Of a stretch of DNA of 64,000 bases, positions 33,953-41,508 are shown piece after piece. The stretch's first letter is position 1. Every line of letters begins with the position of its first letter. A program made the position numbers and the translations under genes. The stretch spans positions 51,508 through 115,507 of the forward strand of contig JBBQGM010000002.1 of the NCBI GenBank assembly GCA_038322995.1. Direction: 5' to 3'. Under the pieces are notes generated by a model that saw nothing but the letters and a program-made list of their open reading frames with translations, searched no databases and was not told where the DNA came from. This DNA comes from QHXQ01 sp038322995. GTDB taxonomy: Bacteria; Acidobacteriota; Blastocatellia; Pyrinomonadales; Pyrinomonadaceae.

Positions 33953-34660
33953 GTGGTAGCAGCGCTCAACAGCACGGTCAGTTCATCGCGCGGCGAGATC
34001 GTCAGCCTGCTGCGCACGCGCGGCCATTTGGGCGCGGACGAGTTGGCGCAGGAGTTAGGTGTCTCCAAGCAGTGTGTGCGCAAACATCTTGATGTGTTGG
34101 AGCGCGATGGCTATGTGGAGCATGCGCCGGAGCGCGGCGAGCGCGGTCGCCCCGCGCATCGTTATCGCTTGACGCAGAAATCCGAAGAGTTATTCCCGAA
34201 GCGTTACGATCTATTCGCGCGGGCCATTCTGCGGCAAGTCAATAGCGTCTGGGGCGAGCGCGGTTTGAACGCGATCTTCTGCGGCTGCGCCGACGAAATG
34301 AGCGCCCGCCTACGGCCCGCGCTTGAAGGACTTGGCTTCGACGCGCGTGTGCGCCGCTTGACCGAATCTCTGCGCGAGTTGGGCTATGAGGCCGAAGCGG
34401 AAAAGCTGGCCGACGGCTCGTATCTGCTGACCGAATGGAACTGTCCGCAGGCAGAGGTGGCGCGCGAGTACCGGCAGTTGTGCGACCGCGAGTTGTTCGT
34501 CTATCGTGACCTGCTCGGCGCGGAAGTCTTCCGCGAGTCGCGCATCGCGGGCGGCGCATCGCACTGTGCGTATCGTGTGCTGCGACCGAAGAAGGTAAAC
34601 TTGGCGATACGGCACAAGCGGCCGGGCGGAGCGCGCGGAAAGGTGGCCGGCCATGAGTGA
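33953..34660 (+). CDS. sufR: SufR-like Fe-S cluster-responsive repressor
   Basis: About 235 residues. A winged helix (GEIVSLLRTRGHLGADELAQELGVSKQCVRKHLDVL, described in pieces) precedes a domain with three cysteines spaced C164-x12-C177-x27-C205 in EWNCPQAEV, RQLCDREL and SHCAYRV. The position where SufR proteins usually have a third Cys of the four is Ser196 (RESRIAG). SufR holds a [4Fe-4S] cluster and represses suf genes when it is intact. I prefer the GTG start at 33953: a TTG at 33917 would lie inside the promoter's -35. The neighbours (Mrp, A-type carrier, ferredoxin) fit an Fe-S role; no sufBCDS is visible. Confidence 0.8.
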   Translation: MVAALNSTVSSSRGEIVSLLRTRGHLGADELAQELGVSKQCVRKHLDVLERDGYVEHAPERGERGRPAHRYRLTQKSEELFPKRYDLFARAILRQVNSVWGERGLNAIFCGCADEMSARLRPALEGLGFDARVRRLTESLRELGYEAEAEKLADGSYLLTEWNCPQAEVAREYRQLCDRELFVYRDLLGAEVFRESRIAGGASHCAYRVLRPKKVNLAIRHKRPGGARGKVAGHE

Positions 34661-35039
34661 TGATGAACGCCGGCAACGGCAGATGGATTTCATCTTGGAA
34701 GGGCAAGCGCAGTTCACCGAGCACATGCAGCAGGCAGACAGACGCATGGATCGCTTGGAGCGAGTCGTTAAGCTCATCATCCACGCGGGCCGACGCGAGC
34801 GACGGGAGTGGCGTGAACGCTACAACGCGCTGGTTGATTCACAAATGCGCACGGAGGCAGCAACCCGGCAAATCGACCAAGAGTGGCACGGGCGTTATAA
34901 TGCGTTGATTGATTCACAAATGCGGACGGAGGAGTTGACGCGCCGCAACGGCGAGGACATCGGTCGCCTGGAAAAAATGGTCGAACGGATTGCTACGAAC
35001 AGAAATGGTAACGGGACAGGCGGAACAGATAGTGCGTAG
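34653..35039 (+). CDS. Coiled-coil protein with an internal duplication
   Basis: 128 residues, highly charged and helical, with heptad-like periodicity (MDRLERVVKLIIHAGR). The segment RYNALVDSQMRTE recurs 25 residues later as RYNALIDSQMRTE, an internal repeat. No membrane helix or signal peptide. It overlaps sufR by 8 bases, so it is translationally coupled to the repressor. Function unknown; it may be a partner or regulator of the Fe-S set. Homologues would be needed to judge. Confidence 0.7.
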   Translation: MSDDERRQRQMDFILEGQAQFTEHMQQADRRMDRLERVVKLIIHAGRRERREWRERYNALVDSQMRTEAATRQIDQEWHGRYNALIDSQMRTEELTRRNGEDIGRLEKMVERIATNRNGNGTGGTDSA

Positions 35040-35078
35040 CAGCAGTGCAGTCTTACCTGATTGATTGTTCATAACGAT

Positions 35079-36161
35079 ATGACCCAAGTAACTGAACAGA
35101 GCGTGCTCGCAGCCTTGCGCGGGGTGGTTGACCCGGACTTGCACAAGGACATTGTGACACTTGGTTTTATTAAAGATCTGAAGATTGCCGGTGGCGACGT
35201 GTCGTTTCGCATCGTGTTGACGACGCCGGCTTGTCCGGTGCGCGAGCAGATGGAGGCGCAGGCGCAGGAGTTGGTGCGCGCCGTGCCGGGTGTGCAGACG
35301 GTGCGCGTGACGATGGATGCGGAAGTGCCAAAAGGGCGGGGCATCACGGAGAAGGTGGTTGTGCCGGGCGTGCGCAATATCGTCGCGGTGTCGTCGGGCA
35401 AGGGCGGCGTCGGCAAGTCAACGGTGGCGGTGAATCTCGCGGTCTCGCTCGCGCGGAATGGCGCGCGGGTCGGGTTGATGGACGCGGACTTGTATGGCCC
35501 GAACGCGCCGCTGATGTTGGGCATAGCGGACGCGCAGCCCATCGTGTCGGAGAATAAGCTCGTGCCGAACGAGGCGCACGGCATCAAGTTGATCTCAATC
35601 GGTATCTTGAAACCGGGCGACGAGCCGATGATCTTTCGCGGGCCGATCTTGCATAGTCTGGTGCGGCAATTTCTCGGCGACGTGTTGTGGGGCGAGCTTG
35701 ATTATTTGATCGTGGACATGCCGCCGGGCACGGGCGACGTGCAACTCTCGCTCGCGCAACTCGTGCCGGTGCAGGGCGCGGTGTTGGTGACGACGCCGCA
35801 GGCTGTGTCGGTGGCGGACGTACGCCGCGCGTTGCGCATGTTCGAGACGGTACATGTGCCGGTGCTGGGCATCGTCGAGAACATGAGCTATTTTGTCGCG
35901 CCGGACACGGGCACGCGCTACAATATTTTTGGCGAAGGCGGCGGGCAGCGTTTGGCCGACGAGTATGGCGTGCCGTTTCTCGGCACGATCCCGATTGGCA
36001 TGGAAGTGCGCGAAGGCGGTGACCGCGGCGTGCCGTTCGTGCTTGGTCAGCCCGATACGCCGCAGGCAGTGGCCATGCGGCACGTGGCCGAAGAGGTGGC
36101 GCGGCAAGTCTCGATTGAAGCGATGAAGCCTGAGTTGGTAGTCTTGGGCAAGGCGCAGTGA
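35079..36161 (+). CDS. mrp: Mrp/ApbC-type Fe-S cluster carrier ATPase
   Basis: About 360 residues. An N-terminal MIP18/DUF59 domain (about 8-85, conserved Cys52 in TTPACPVRE) is fused to a ParA-like P-loop domain: deviant Walker A SSGKGGVGKST (107-115), DADLYGPNAP, YLIVDMPPGTGD. The family binds and transfers [4Fe-4S] clusters as a dimer. The CxxC usually seen after ENMSYF is absent here (FVAPDTGTRYNIFG has no Cys), so it resembles the HCF101 branch. ATG 35079 is preferred to TTG 35061. It sits between SufR-like and A-type carrier genes. Confidence 0.9.
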   Translation: MTQVTEQSVLAALRGVVDPDLHKDIVTLGFIKDLKIAGGDVSFRIVLTTPACPVREQMEAQAQELVRAVPGVQTVRVTMDAEVPKGRGITEKVVVPGVRNIVAVSSGKGGVGKSTVAVNLAVSLARNGARVGLMDADLYGPNAPLMLGIADAQPIVSENKLVPNEAHGIKLISIGILKPGDEPMIFRGPILHSLVRQFLGDVLWGELDYLIVDMPPGTGDVQLSLAQLVPVQGAVLVTTPQAVSVADVRRALRMFETVHVPVLGIVENMSYFVAPDTGTRYNIFGEGGGQRLADEYGVPFLGTIPIGMEVREGGDRGVPFVLGQPDTPQAVAMRHVAEEVARQVSIEAMKPELVVLGKAQ

Positions 36162-36164
36162 TTT

Positions 36165-36192
36165 TGTTAACTGTTAGTTGTTAATTGTTCGT
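36165..36192. repeat. Short heptad array downstream of mrp
   Basis: Four 7-base units: TGTTAAC TGTTAGT TGTTAAT TGTTCGT, immediately after the mrp stop codon. A partial inverse word (CTAACAA) appears at about 36239. It is a smaller relative of the hairpin arrays. Confidence 0.6.
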
Positions 36193-36292
36193 GCCGGTTG
36201 GCTGGCCCTGCAAGCAGTCCGGCACGAAGCGAAAGGCATCTAACAACCAAGGCAAACGTAACGAACTAATTATTTTTAAGGAGAGCAGCAGC

Positions 36293-36658
36293 ATGGCAAC
36301 ACAAACGTTAGACACGATGCCCGCGGTGACGCTGGGTGTGACGGCAGCGGCGGCGGTCGAGATCAAGAAATTCATGGCGGGCGAAGAGGGCTTGCCGGAG
36401 ACTTCCGGTTTGCGCGTGCGCGTGGTGCCGGGCGGTTGCTCCGGTTTCCAGTACAGCCTGAACATCGAAGAGGAAACGAAGCAGGGCGACTTCGTGCTGG
36501 AACAGCACGGCGTGCGGCTGTTCGTGGACATGTTCAGCGCGCAATATCTGAACGGCGTCGAGATCGATTTCGCCAACAGCGTGATGGGGTCGGGCTTCAC
36601 CTTCAAAAACCCGAACGCGACCGGCGGCTGCGGCTGCGGCTCGTCGTTCACAGCCTAA
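36293..36658 (+). CDS. A-type Fe-S carrier (ErpA/IscA family)
   Basis: 121 residues. The three conserved cysteines are present: C49 in PGGCSGFQY and C113/C115 in GGCGCGSSF. The start ATG 36293 has a good AAGGAG site 7 bases upstream. A-type carriers deliver [2Fe-2S]/[4Fe-4S] clusters to apoproteins, and with Mrp upstream and the ferredoxin downstream they make an Fe-S trafficking set. It could equally be called IscA-like; ErpA and SufA are not separable without phylogeny. Confidence 0.93.
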   Translation: MATQTLDTMPAVTLGVTAAAAVEIKKFMAGEEGLPETSGLRVRVVPGGCSGFQYSLNIEEETKQGDFVLEQHGVRLFVDMFSAQYLNGVEIDFANSVMGSGFTFKNPNATGGCGCGSSFTA

Positions 36659-36687
36659 CACGCGGCTAAAAAGCGCCCGCGCTCAAT

Positions 36688-36758
36688 GCGGTGCGCGCTC
36701 AAGTCACGTCGCCTCTGGCCTCGCGGGCGGGGCGCGACGTGACTTGAGCGCGTACCGC
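36688..36758. terminator. Very long perfect-type hairpin between the A-type carrier and the ferredoxin
   Basis: 25-base arms (36688-36712 and 36734-36758) with one mismatch and a 21-base loop, followed by a T-rich stretch (GTTTCCTATTTTT). Either an unusually strong terminator or a structured processing site. The ferredoxin gene starts 68 bases later. Confidence 0.75.
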
Positions 36759-36825
36759 GTTTCCTATTTTTGCGGTACACTGCCTCGCAAGCTTTCAACC
36801 AAACAATTCAGGAGCGCATTTTCTT

Positions 36826-37158
36826 ATGCCGAGAATCGAGGCGGAGACGGCCACGGGCACGCAGACCTTTGAGGCCAAAGCGGGCCGCAAACTTGTGTTG
36901 GCGATTGAGGACGCAGGCATTGACATCCTGCATCGTTGCGGCGGCAACGCGAAATGTACGACCTGCCGCGTGGAAGTCCTGATGGGCGACGCGGGCGAGA
37001 TGCAGGACGCCGAGCGCAACCGTTTGGCGATGGAGACGGGGCTCGCGGAGAACGTGCGCCTCTCGTGTCAGGTACACGTGCAGGGCGCGCTCAACGTGCG
37101 CGTGCTGGGTCAAGCGAGCGTCCGCAACCTAGATGCCGGCCCGCGCCCGGCAGAATAG
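36826..37158 (+). CDS. [2Fe-2S] plant/mammalian-type ferredoxin
   Basis: 110 residues with the cluster ligands C38, C44, C47 and C81 (CX5CX2CX33C; HRCGGNAKCTTCRVEV, then LSCQVHV). It is a cytosolic electron carrier. The cluster spacing is that of the Fdx/[2Fe-2S] family that works with Isc-type assembly and P450-type partners. An AGGAGC site lies upstream. It is the last gene of the Fe-S group and is followed by a heptad hairpin. Confidence 0.9.
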   Translation: MPRIEAETATGTQTFEAKAGRKLVLAIEDAGIDILHRCGGNAKCTTCRVEVLMGDAGEMQDAERNRLAMETGLAENVRLSCQVHVQGALNVRVLGQASVRNLDAGPRPAE

Positions 37159-37160
37159 CA

Positions 37161-37233
37161 GTAAGGTCAGAGGTCAGAGGTTAGTTAGTGTCTGGTCTTT
37201 ACTGACCTCTGACCTCTGACCTCTAACCTCTAC
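37161..37233. repeat. Heptad-repeat hairpin after the ferredoxin gene
   Basis: Left arm: GGTCAGA GGTCAGA GGTTAGT. Right arm: TGACCTC TGACCTC TGACCTC TAACCTC. The arms (about 37161-37185 and 37209-37233) pair well and are followed by TTTTAAGG. Same design as the lpxA-lpxI element with a different unit. Confidence 0.85.
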
Positions 37234-37244
37234 TTTTAAGGTTA

Positions 37245-37273
37245 TTGCACCGCGCTTTGCTTGGTGCTAATCT
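37245..37273 (+). promoter_or_regulatory. Putative promoter of the PuuD-like gene
   Basis: TTGCAC (37245-37250), exactly 17 bases, TAATCT (37268-37273), about 89 bases before the start codon and just beyond the heptad hairpin. Confidence 0.5.
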
Positions 37274-37361
37274 CGCGCGCGTATTTGCACGATAAGCCTT
37301 AGTAGTTGCAGAGGCGTGTACGCCGCACACCTGAAGCACACTTGTCCAATTCGGAGGTTAT

Positions 37362-38156
37362 ATGCTGATCGAGTCAACCGCCCATCTCCCCGCCGGTCTC
37401 GCGCTGCTGGATGGCGTCTTCCATGCGCCCACCGCCACTGATATAGCGCGCATCACGCTACGCTGGCTGCACTTTGTCGCGGGCATCATGTGGATCGGTC
37501 TGCTCTACTTCTTTAATCTCATCAACGTGCCTTTCCAAAAGGGGCTGGACGCAGAGACGAAGAAGAAGGTGAACCCTGATCTGCTCGGCCGCACGCTCTG
37601 GTATTTCCGTTGGGGTGCAGTCGTGACGGTGCTGGTCGGGTTGACGTACTATGCCATGTACATCCTCAAAACCGATGTGGTCAACGCCAACGCGGCCGGC
37701 GGCAACGTGAACGTCTGGACGACGCTGCTCGTGTGGCTGCTGCTGCCCATCGTCACGTTCGTGATCGAGTTTTTGATCATCAACAAAGTGCCGGCGTTGA
37801 CGAAAGACGGGCGCGTGTTCGCCGTCGTCGTGGCGATCTTGATCGCCGTGATGTCGTTTTTGATCGTCAAGTGGTTCGACATGACGTTTCAAGTTGGGCG
37901 CGACAACTTCGCCAGCAACAAGACGTTCTCCATCGGCATCGGTGGCGCGATGGGGCTGATCATGCTCTTGAACGTCTGGGGTATCATCTGGCCGGCGCAG
38001 AAGCGTATCATCGCGGGCTTTAAGGGCGGCCCCGCAGCCGCGCCCGAACTCGCGCGCCGCGCCTTCCTCGCCTCGCGCACCAACACGTGGCTTAGTTTGC
38101 CCCTGCTCTTCTTCATGGGCACGTCACACGGCGACTACATTATTCTTGGCCGTTAA
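37362..38156 (+). CDS. PuuD-like (urate oxidase N-terminal) integral membrane protein
   Basis: 264 residues, about seven hydrophobic helices, matching the Urate_ox_N/PuuD membrane domain: LRWLHFVAGIMWIGLLYFF near the N-terminus (histidine in the first helix) and the C-terminal LASRTNTWLSLPLLFFMGTSH. In PuuD, this domain carries a C-terminal cytochrome c; here no CxxCH follows, so this is the membrane domain alone. The enzyme class is urate-hydroxylase-like, but the substrate of stand-alone versions is not known. GGAGG stands 5 bases before the ATG. Confidence 0.8.
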   Translation: MLIESTAHLPAGLALLDGVFHAPTATDIARITLRWLHFVAGIMWIGLLYFFNLINVPFQKGLDAETKKKVNPDLLGRTLWYFRWGAVVTVLVGLTYYAMYILKTDVVNANAAGGNVNVWTTLLVWLLLPIVTFVIEFLIINKVPALTKDGRVFAVVVAILIAVMSFLIVKWFDMTFQVGRDNFASNKTFSIGIGGAMGLIMLLNVWGIIWPAQKRIIAGFKGGPAAAPELARRAFLASRTNTWLSLPLLFFMGTSHGDYIILGR

Positions 38157-38338
38157 CTGCGGCTAGCGTGGACAAGACAGGGAAGAGGGAGCAACGGGCG
38201 TGCAACGGGCCCCTTCGCTCTTTCTTCCTTTTCGCTTTCCGGCACGGATTCTCCACCACTTTGTTACACGTGCGGGCAGGTGTAGGAGTAAACTGACCAG
38301 CAATCCATGACCCGCCACGACACAGAAAGGAAGACGAG

Positions 38339-38989
38339 ATGAGCAACAACCCTTTGCGCTTGCCGGAGGCTTACAAGGCGCGGCAGTTTAATCTGAGCGG
38401 TCTGAACGGTATTTCGGATCGGACGTTAGAGGTGCATTTCAAGCTCTACGAAGGCTACGTGAAAGAGACGAACCATCTGACCGAGAAGATCGCGGAGATA
38501 CTCGCCGATGGCAAAGTCGATCAAGAGGAGATGCCTGCTTACTCGGAACTGACGCGCCGGCTCGGCTTCGAGTACAACGGCATGGTCTTGCACGAATACT
38601 ACTTCGACAACATGAAGCAGGGCGGCAACACCGACCCGGACAAAGGCTCCAGTTTTATCAAGGCGACCGAAGCGTCGTTCGGCGCTTATGAAATCTGGAA
38701 GACAGACTTCATGAGCGTCGGCAAGATGCGCGGCGTGGGTTGGGCGATGTGCTATCAGAACCCGGCGAACGGGCGCATCTCGAACCACTGGATCAGCCTG
38801 CACGAGACGGGCAACATCGCGGGTTTTGAGCCGATACTTGTGATGGACGTGTGGGAGCATGCGTTCTTGCTTGATTACAAACCGGCCGAGCGGCCCAAGT
38901 ACATCGAAGCTTTCTTCTCGAACATAGATTGGAGCGCGGTTGAAGGACGGCTGCGCGCGGACAACGGGGCGCAACCGGCGCGCGCCTGA
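38339..38989 (+). CDS. Iron/manganese superoxide dismutase
   Basis: 216 residues with the four Fe/Mn ligands in place: H33 (LEVHFKLYEGY), H85 (LHEYYFDNM), D170 and H174 (MDVWEHAFLLDY). The sequence is a divergent SOD with MDVWEHA, as seen in several environmental phyla. No signal peptide (MSNNPLRLPE), so cytosolic. Metal preference cannot be read reliably. GGAAG stands upstream. A 15-bp perfect hairpin with an AT-rich loop follows at 39000-39052. Confidence 0.9.
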   Translation: MSNNPLRLPEAYKARQFNLSGLNGISDRTLEVHFKLYEGYVKETNHLTEKIAEILADGKVDQEEMPAYSELTRRLGFEYNGMVLHEYYFDNMKQGGNTDPDKGSSFIKATEASFGAYEIWKTDFMSVGKMRGVGWAMCYQNPANGRISNHWISLHETGNIAGFEPILVMDVWEHAFLLDYKPAERPKYIEAFFSNIDWSAVEGRLRADNGAQPARA

Positions 38990-38999
38990 CGAATATCGT

Positions 39000-39052
39000 G
39001 AGCAGGCACGCGCGAGTGATAAGTTGATAAACATATCCGCGCGTGCCTGCTC
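39000..39052. repeat. Perfect 15-bp inverted repeat with AT-rich loop after the SOD gene
   Basis: GAGCAGGCACGCGCG (39000-39014) and its complement (39038-39052), separated by 23 AT-rich bases. It lies just before the lipoprotein gene; terminator or regulatory stem. Confidence 0.7.
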
Positions 39053-39116
39053 GCAGTGCAGTCCGTTCCTCGCATATATTCGCGCCGCAAACCGATTCTC
39101 ATCCTGGAGGCAAGTT

Positions 39117-40154
39117 ATGAAACTCGCGTTTCGTCTGCTGCTCATCAGTGCCGCGTGCGCGCTCCTGCTCGCCGGTTGCACGACCGCCGACAACTCGAAT
39201 GCCAACACGACCGTGACCACCAGTGTCACGCCGCCGCCCGCGACGCCGGAAGTGCAGAACCTCGTGGTCGGCGAGCGGCCGCAGAAGATCAAAGACATGA
39301 TGTCCGGCCGCGGGCAGCAGGACGAAGCGAGTCCCGTCTTACGTTTCGTCACGCCGGCCGCGGGCGCGACCATCAACGGCTCGACCGTCAACGTAAAATT
39401 AAACTTGAGCGGCGACCTCAAAGGCTATCAGCCGATGAAAGACCCAACGACGGGCATGGGCAATCACATCCACGTCATTCTCGACAACGCGCCGTATGAG
39501 GCTTACTACAACCTGGGCGAGCCGTTCGAGTTGCGCAACGTGACCGAGGGCAAGCACACCTTGCGCGTCTTCGCGTCGCGCCCGTGGCACGAGAGCTACA
39601 AGAACGCCGGCTCATTCCAGATGGTCACGTTCACCGTCAAAGGCGGCGGCGATGGGGCCAAGCCGACCACGACCGGCACGGGCCAGACCATGGCCGACAA
39701 CAAGAACGCGAACGCAGCAGCGAAGAACACAAACGCAAACACGACGAGCGCCAACGCGAACGCGCCGACTGCCGCGAATGCTAACGCCAACGCCGCGCCG
39801 CCGCGCGAGGGCAAAGACATGCCGCCCAGCACGGGCGGCGCGGTCGAGCCGCAGAAGCCGCTCTTGACCTATAGCCGGCCCAAAGGCGAGTACAAGGGCG
39901 CGGACACGGACGCGATCATGATCGACTTCTGGCTCTCGAACGCGAAGCTGCAAGGCGAGGGCGGCGATTATCGCGTGCGTTATTCGGTGGATGGCGGCGC
40001 GGCGCAGTTCCTCGACAAGTGGCAGCCGATCTGGTTGACCGGCTGGACGGCGGGCAAGCACACGGTCAAGCTTGAGCTCGTGGACAAGGCTGGCAACGTC
40101 GTGGACAACGGTGGTTATAACGCGACCACACGCGAGATCACGGTGACGAAGTAG
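39117..40154 (+). CDS. Lipoprotein with Asn/Ala-rich linker between two domains
   Basis: About 345 residues. Signal peptide MKLAFRLLLISAACALLLAG with lipobox LLAGC (Cys21). Residues 85-180 form a domain with VLRFVTPAAGATINGS and HIHVILDNAPYEAYYNLG; an Asn/Ala/Thr-rich linker (about 190-230, ANANA-type) leads to a second related domain (YRVRYSVDGGAAQF) ending NATTREITVTK. The two domains look like one duplicated beta-sandwich. Outer-membrane or periplasmic anchoring through LolCDE is expected. TGGAGG lies upstream of the ATG. Function unknown. Confidence 0.85.
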   Translation: MKLAFRLLLISAACALLLAGCTTADNSNANTTVTTSVTPPPATPEVQNLVVGERPQKIKDMMSGRGQQDEASPVLRFVTPAAGATINGSTVNVKLNLSGDLKGYQPMKDPTTGMGNHIHVILDNAPYEAYYNLGEPFELRNVTEGKHTLRVFASRPWHESYKNAGSFQMVTFTVKGGGDGAKPTTTGTGQTMADNKNANAAAKNTNANTTSANANAPTAANANANAAPPREGKDMPPSTGGAVEPQKPLLTYSRPKGEYKGADTDAIMIDFWLSNAKLQGEGGDYRVRYSVDGGAAQFLDKWQPIWLTGWTAGKHTVKLELVDKAGNVVDNGGYNATTREITVTK

Positions 40155-40156
40155 CG

Positions 40157-40819
40157 GTGAGCATGTTGGCGCAGCGGCGCAGGGCGTTTGCCGCGCTCGT
40201 CGCGGCAGCGGCGGCGTGTCGCAAGTGTCCGGCAATGTGCGGGCGGGCGGCGGTCTTGAGCGCGCGCAACGGCAACGTGACCGCGCGCGTGTTATTCATC
40301 GGCGAAGCGCCCGGCCGACACGGCGGCGACCGCACGCGCGTGCCCTTCTCCGGCGATCAGTCGGGGCGCAACTTCGAGCGTTTCATCGCTTCGATCAACT
40401 TGCCGCGCGCTGGAATCTTCATCACCAACGCCGCGCTCTGCAACCCGCGCACCGAAACGGGCACAAACCGCAAGCCGACGAACATGGAGCTAGGCAACTG
40501 CGCGGATTTTTTGCGCCAGCAGATCGAATTGCTCGCGCCGCCAGTCGTCGTTACGCTCGGCGCGGTCGCGCTTGCCGCGCTCAGGGGCATTGAGTATCAT
40601 CCGTTCTCACTCAAGGAAAACGTCGGGCAGATGTTAAGTTGGCACGGGCGCAAACTCGTGCCGCTTTATCATCCCAGCCCGCAGGTGCTCGCGTCGCACC
40701 GGCGCGAGGCGGCGCAACTCAGTGATTATCGCGTGGTCGCGCGGGCGCTTGTGCCAGATACACAACGCGCCTTCGATCAGCCCAGCAGCCCATTCGGTAG
40801 AAAGGCAAGTGACTTATGA
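40157..40819 (+). CDS. Uracil-DNA glycosylase (Fe-S type, family 4/5-like)
   Basis: About 220 residues. CRKCPAMC near the N-terminus belongs to the Fe-S-cluster type UDG; IGEAPGRHGGDRTRVPFSGD is the catalytic/water-activating motif and LYHPSPQVLAS carries the His-Pro-Ser motif near the C-terminus. It removes uracil from DNA. The motif is intermediate between families 4 and 5, so I give no gene name. A GTG start at 40157 (ATG 40163 possible). It overlaps the next gene by ATGA. Confidence 0.8.
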   Translation: MSMLAQRRRAFAALVAAAAACRKCPAMCGRAAVLSARNGNVTARVLFIGEAPGRHGGDRTRVPFSGDQSGRNFERFIASINLPRAGIFITNAALCNPRTETGTNRKPTNMELGNCADFLRQQIELLAPPVVVTLGAVALAALRGIEYHPFSLKENVGQMLSWHGRKLVPLYHPSPQVLASHRREAAQLSDYRVVARALVPDTQRAFDQPSSPFGRKASDL

Positions 40820-41484
40820 TCCCTCAGACGCAATCGCACACAGTTGAGACCGCGCGGCGGCGCGTGGCACGTTCGCTCATCGGTCTCGCGTTGACGGCCG
40901 CATGCCTGTCGTTCGTGGCCTTCGCTTGTGCGCAGACGCAACCGAAACCGGCGGCGAGCGACAATCATTATGGCGGCACGGGCGCGACGAGTCCGATGGC
41001 GACGGCCGCGCCAAAGGTCGGCGAAGCCGCGCCTGATTTCAAACTGCCGTATGCCACGCAAGAGAAAATTTTCCTCGGCCCGGACGAGCAGATGACGCTC
41101 GCCGCACAGCACGGCAAGAACGTGATCCTTGCCTTCTATCCGGCCGATTGGTCAGGCGGTTGCACCAAAGAGGTCTGCACCCTGCGCGATACGTTCGCGG
41201 AGTTGGCGAAGCTGAACGCGACCGTGCTTGGCATCAGCGGCGACTACGTCTTTTCGCATCACGAATGGGCCAAGTTCCATAAGCTGCCGTTCGCGTTGCT
41301 CTCCGACCACGATCACAAAGTCGCGCGCAACTATGGCGTATTCAACGAGGCCGCCGGCTTCGACAATCGCTCGGTCTTTCTGTTGGATAAAGACGGCGTG
41401 CTGCGCTACAGCAATGTGCAATTCAAGGCGGGCGACAAAGCGGACTACGACCGTTTGCGCGCCGAGCTTGAGAAGTTGAAATAA
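40816..41484 (+). CDS. Exported BCP-type peroxiredoxin
   Basis: 222 residues. An N-terminal hydrophobic segment (about 15-40) suggests export. The peroxiredoxin domain has P109-x3-S113-x2-C116 (DWSGGCTKE), with Ser in place of Thr at the usual position, and the resolving C121 five residues later (CTKEVC), which is the BCP/PrxQ pattern. It detoxifies peroxides, probably in the periplasm. The start overlaps the UDG stop. It is the second peroxiredoxin in the window and differs in class from the cytosolic AhpC type. Confidence 0.85.
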   Translation: MIPQTQSHTVETARRRVARSLIGLALTAACLSFVAFACAQTQPKPAASDNHYGGTGATSPMATAAPKVGEAAPDFKLPYATQEKIFLGPDEQMTLAAQHGKNVILAFYPADWSGGCTKEVCTLRDTFAELAKLNATVLGISGDYVFSHHEWAKFHKLPFALLSDHDHKVARNYGVFNEAAGFDNRSVFLLDKDGVLRYSNVQFKAGDKADYDRLRAELEKLK

Positions 41485-41508
41485 GCACGCACGATAAAGT
41501 TTACAGCG

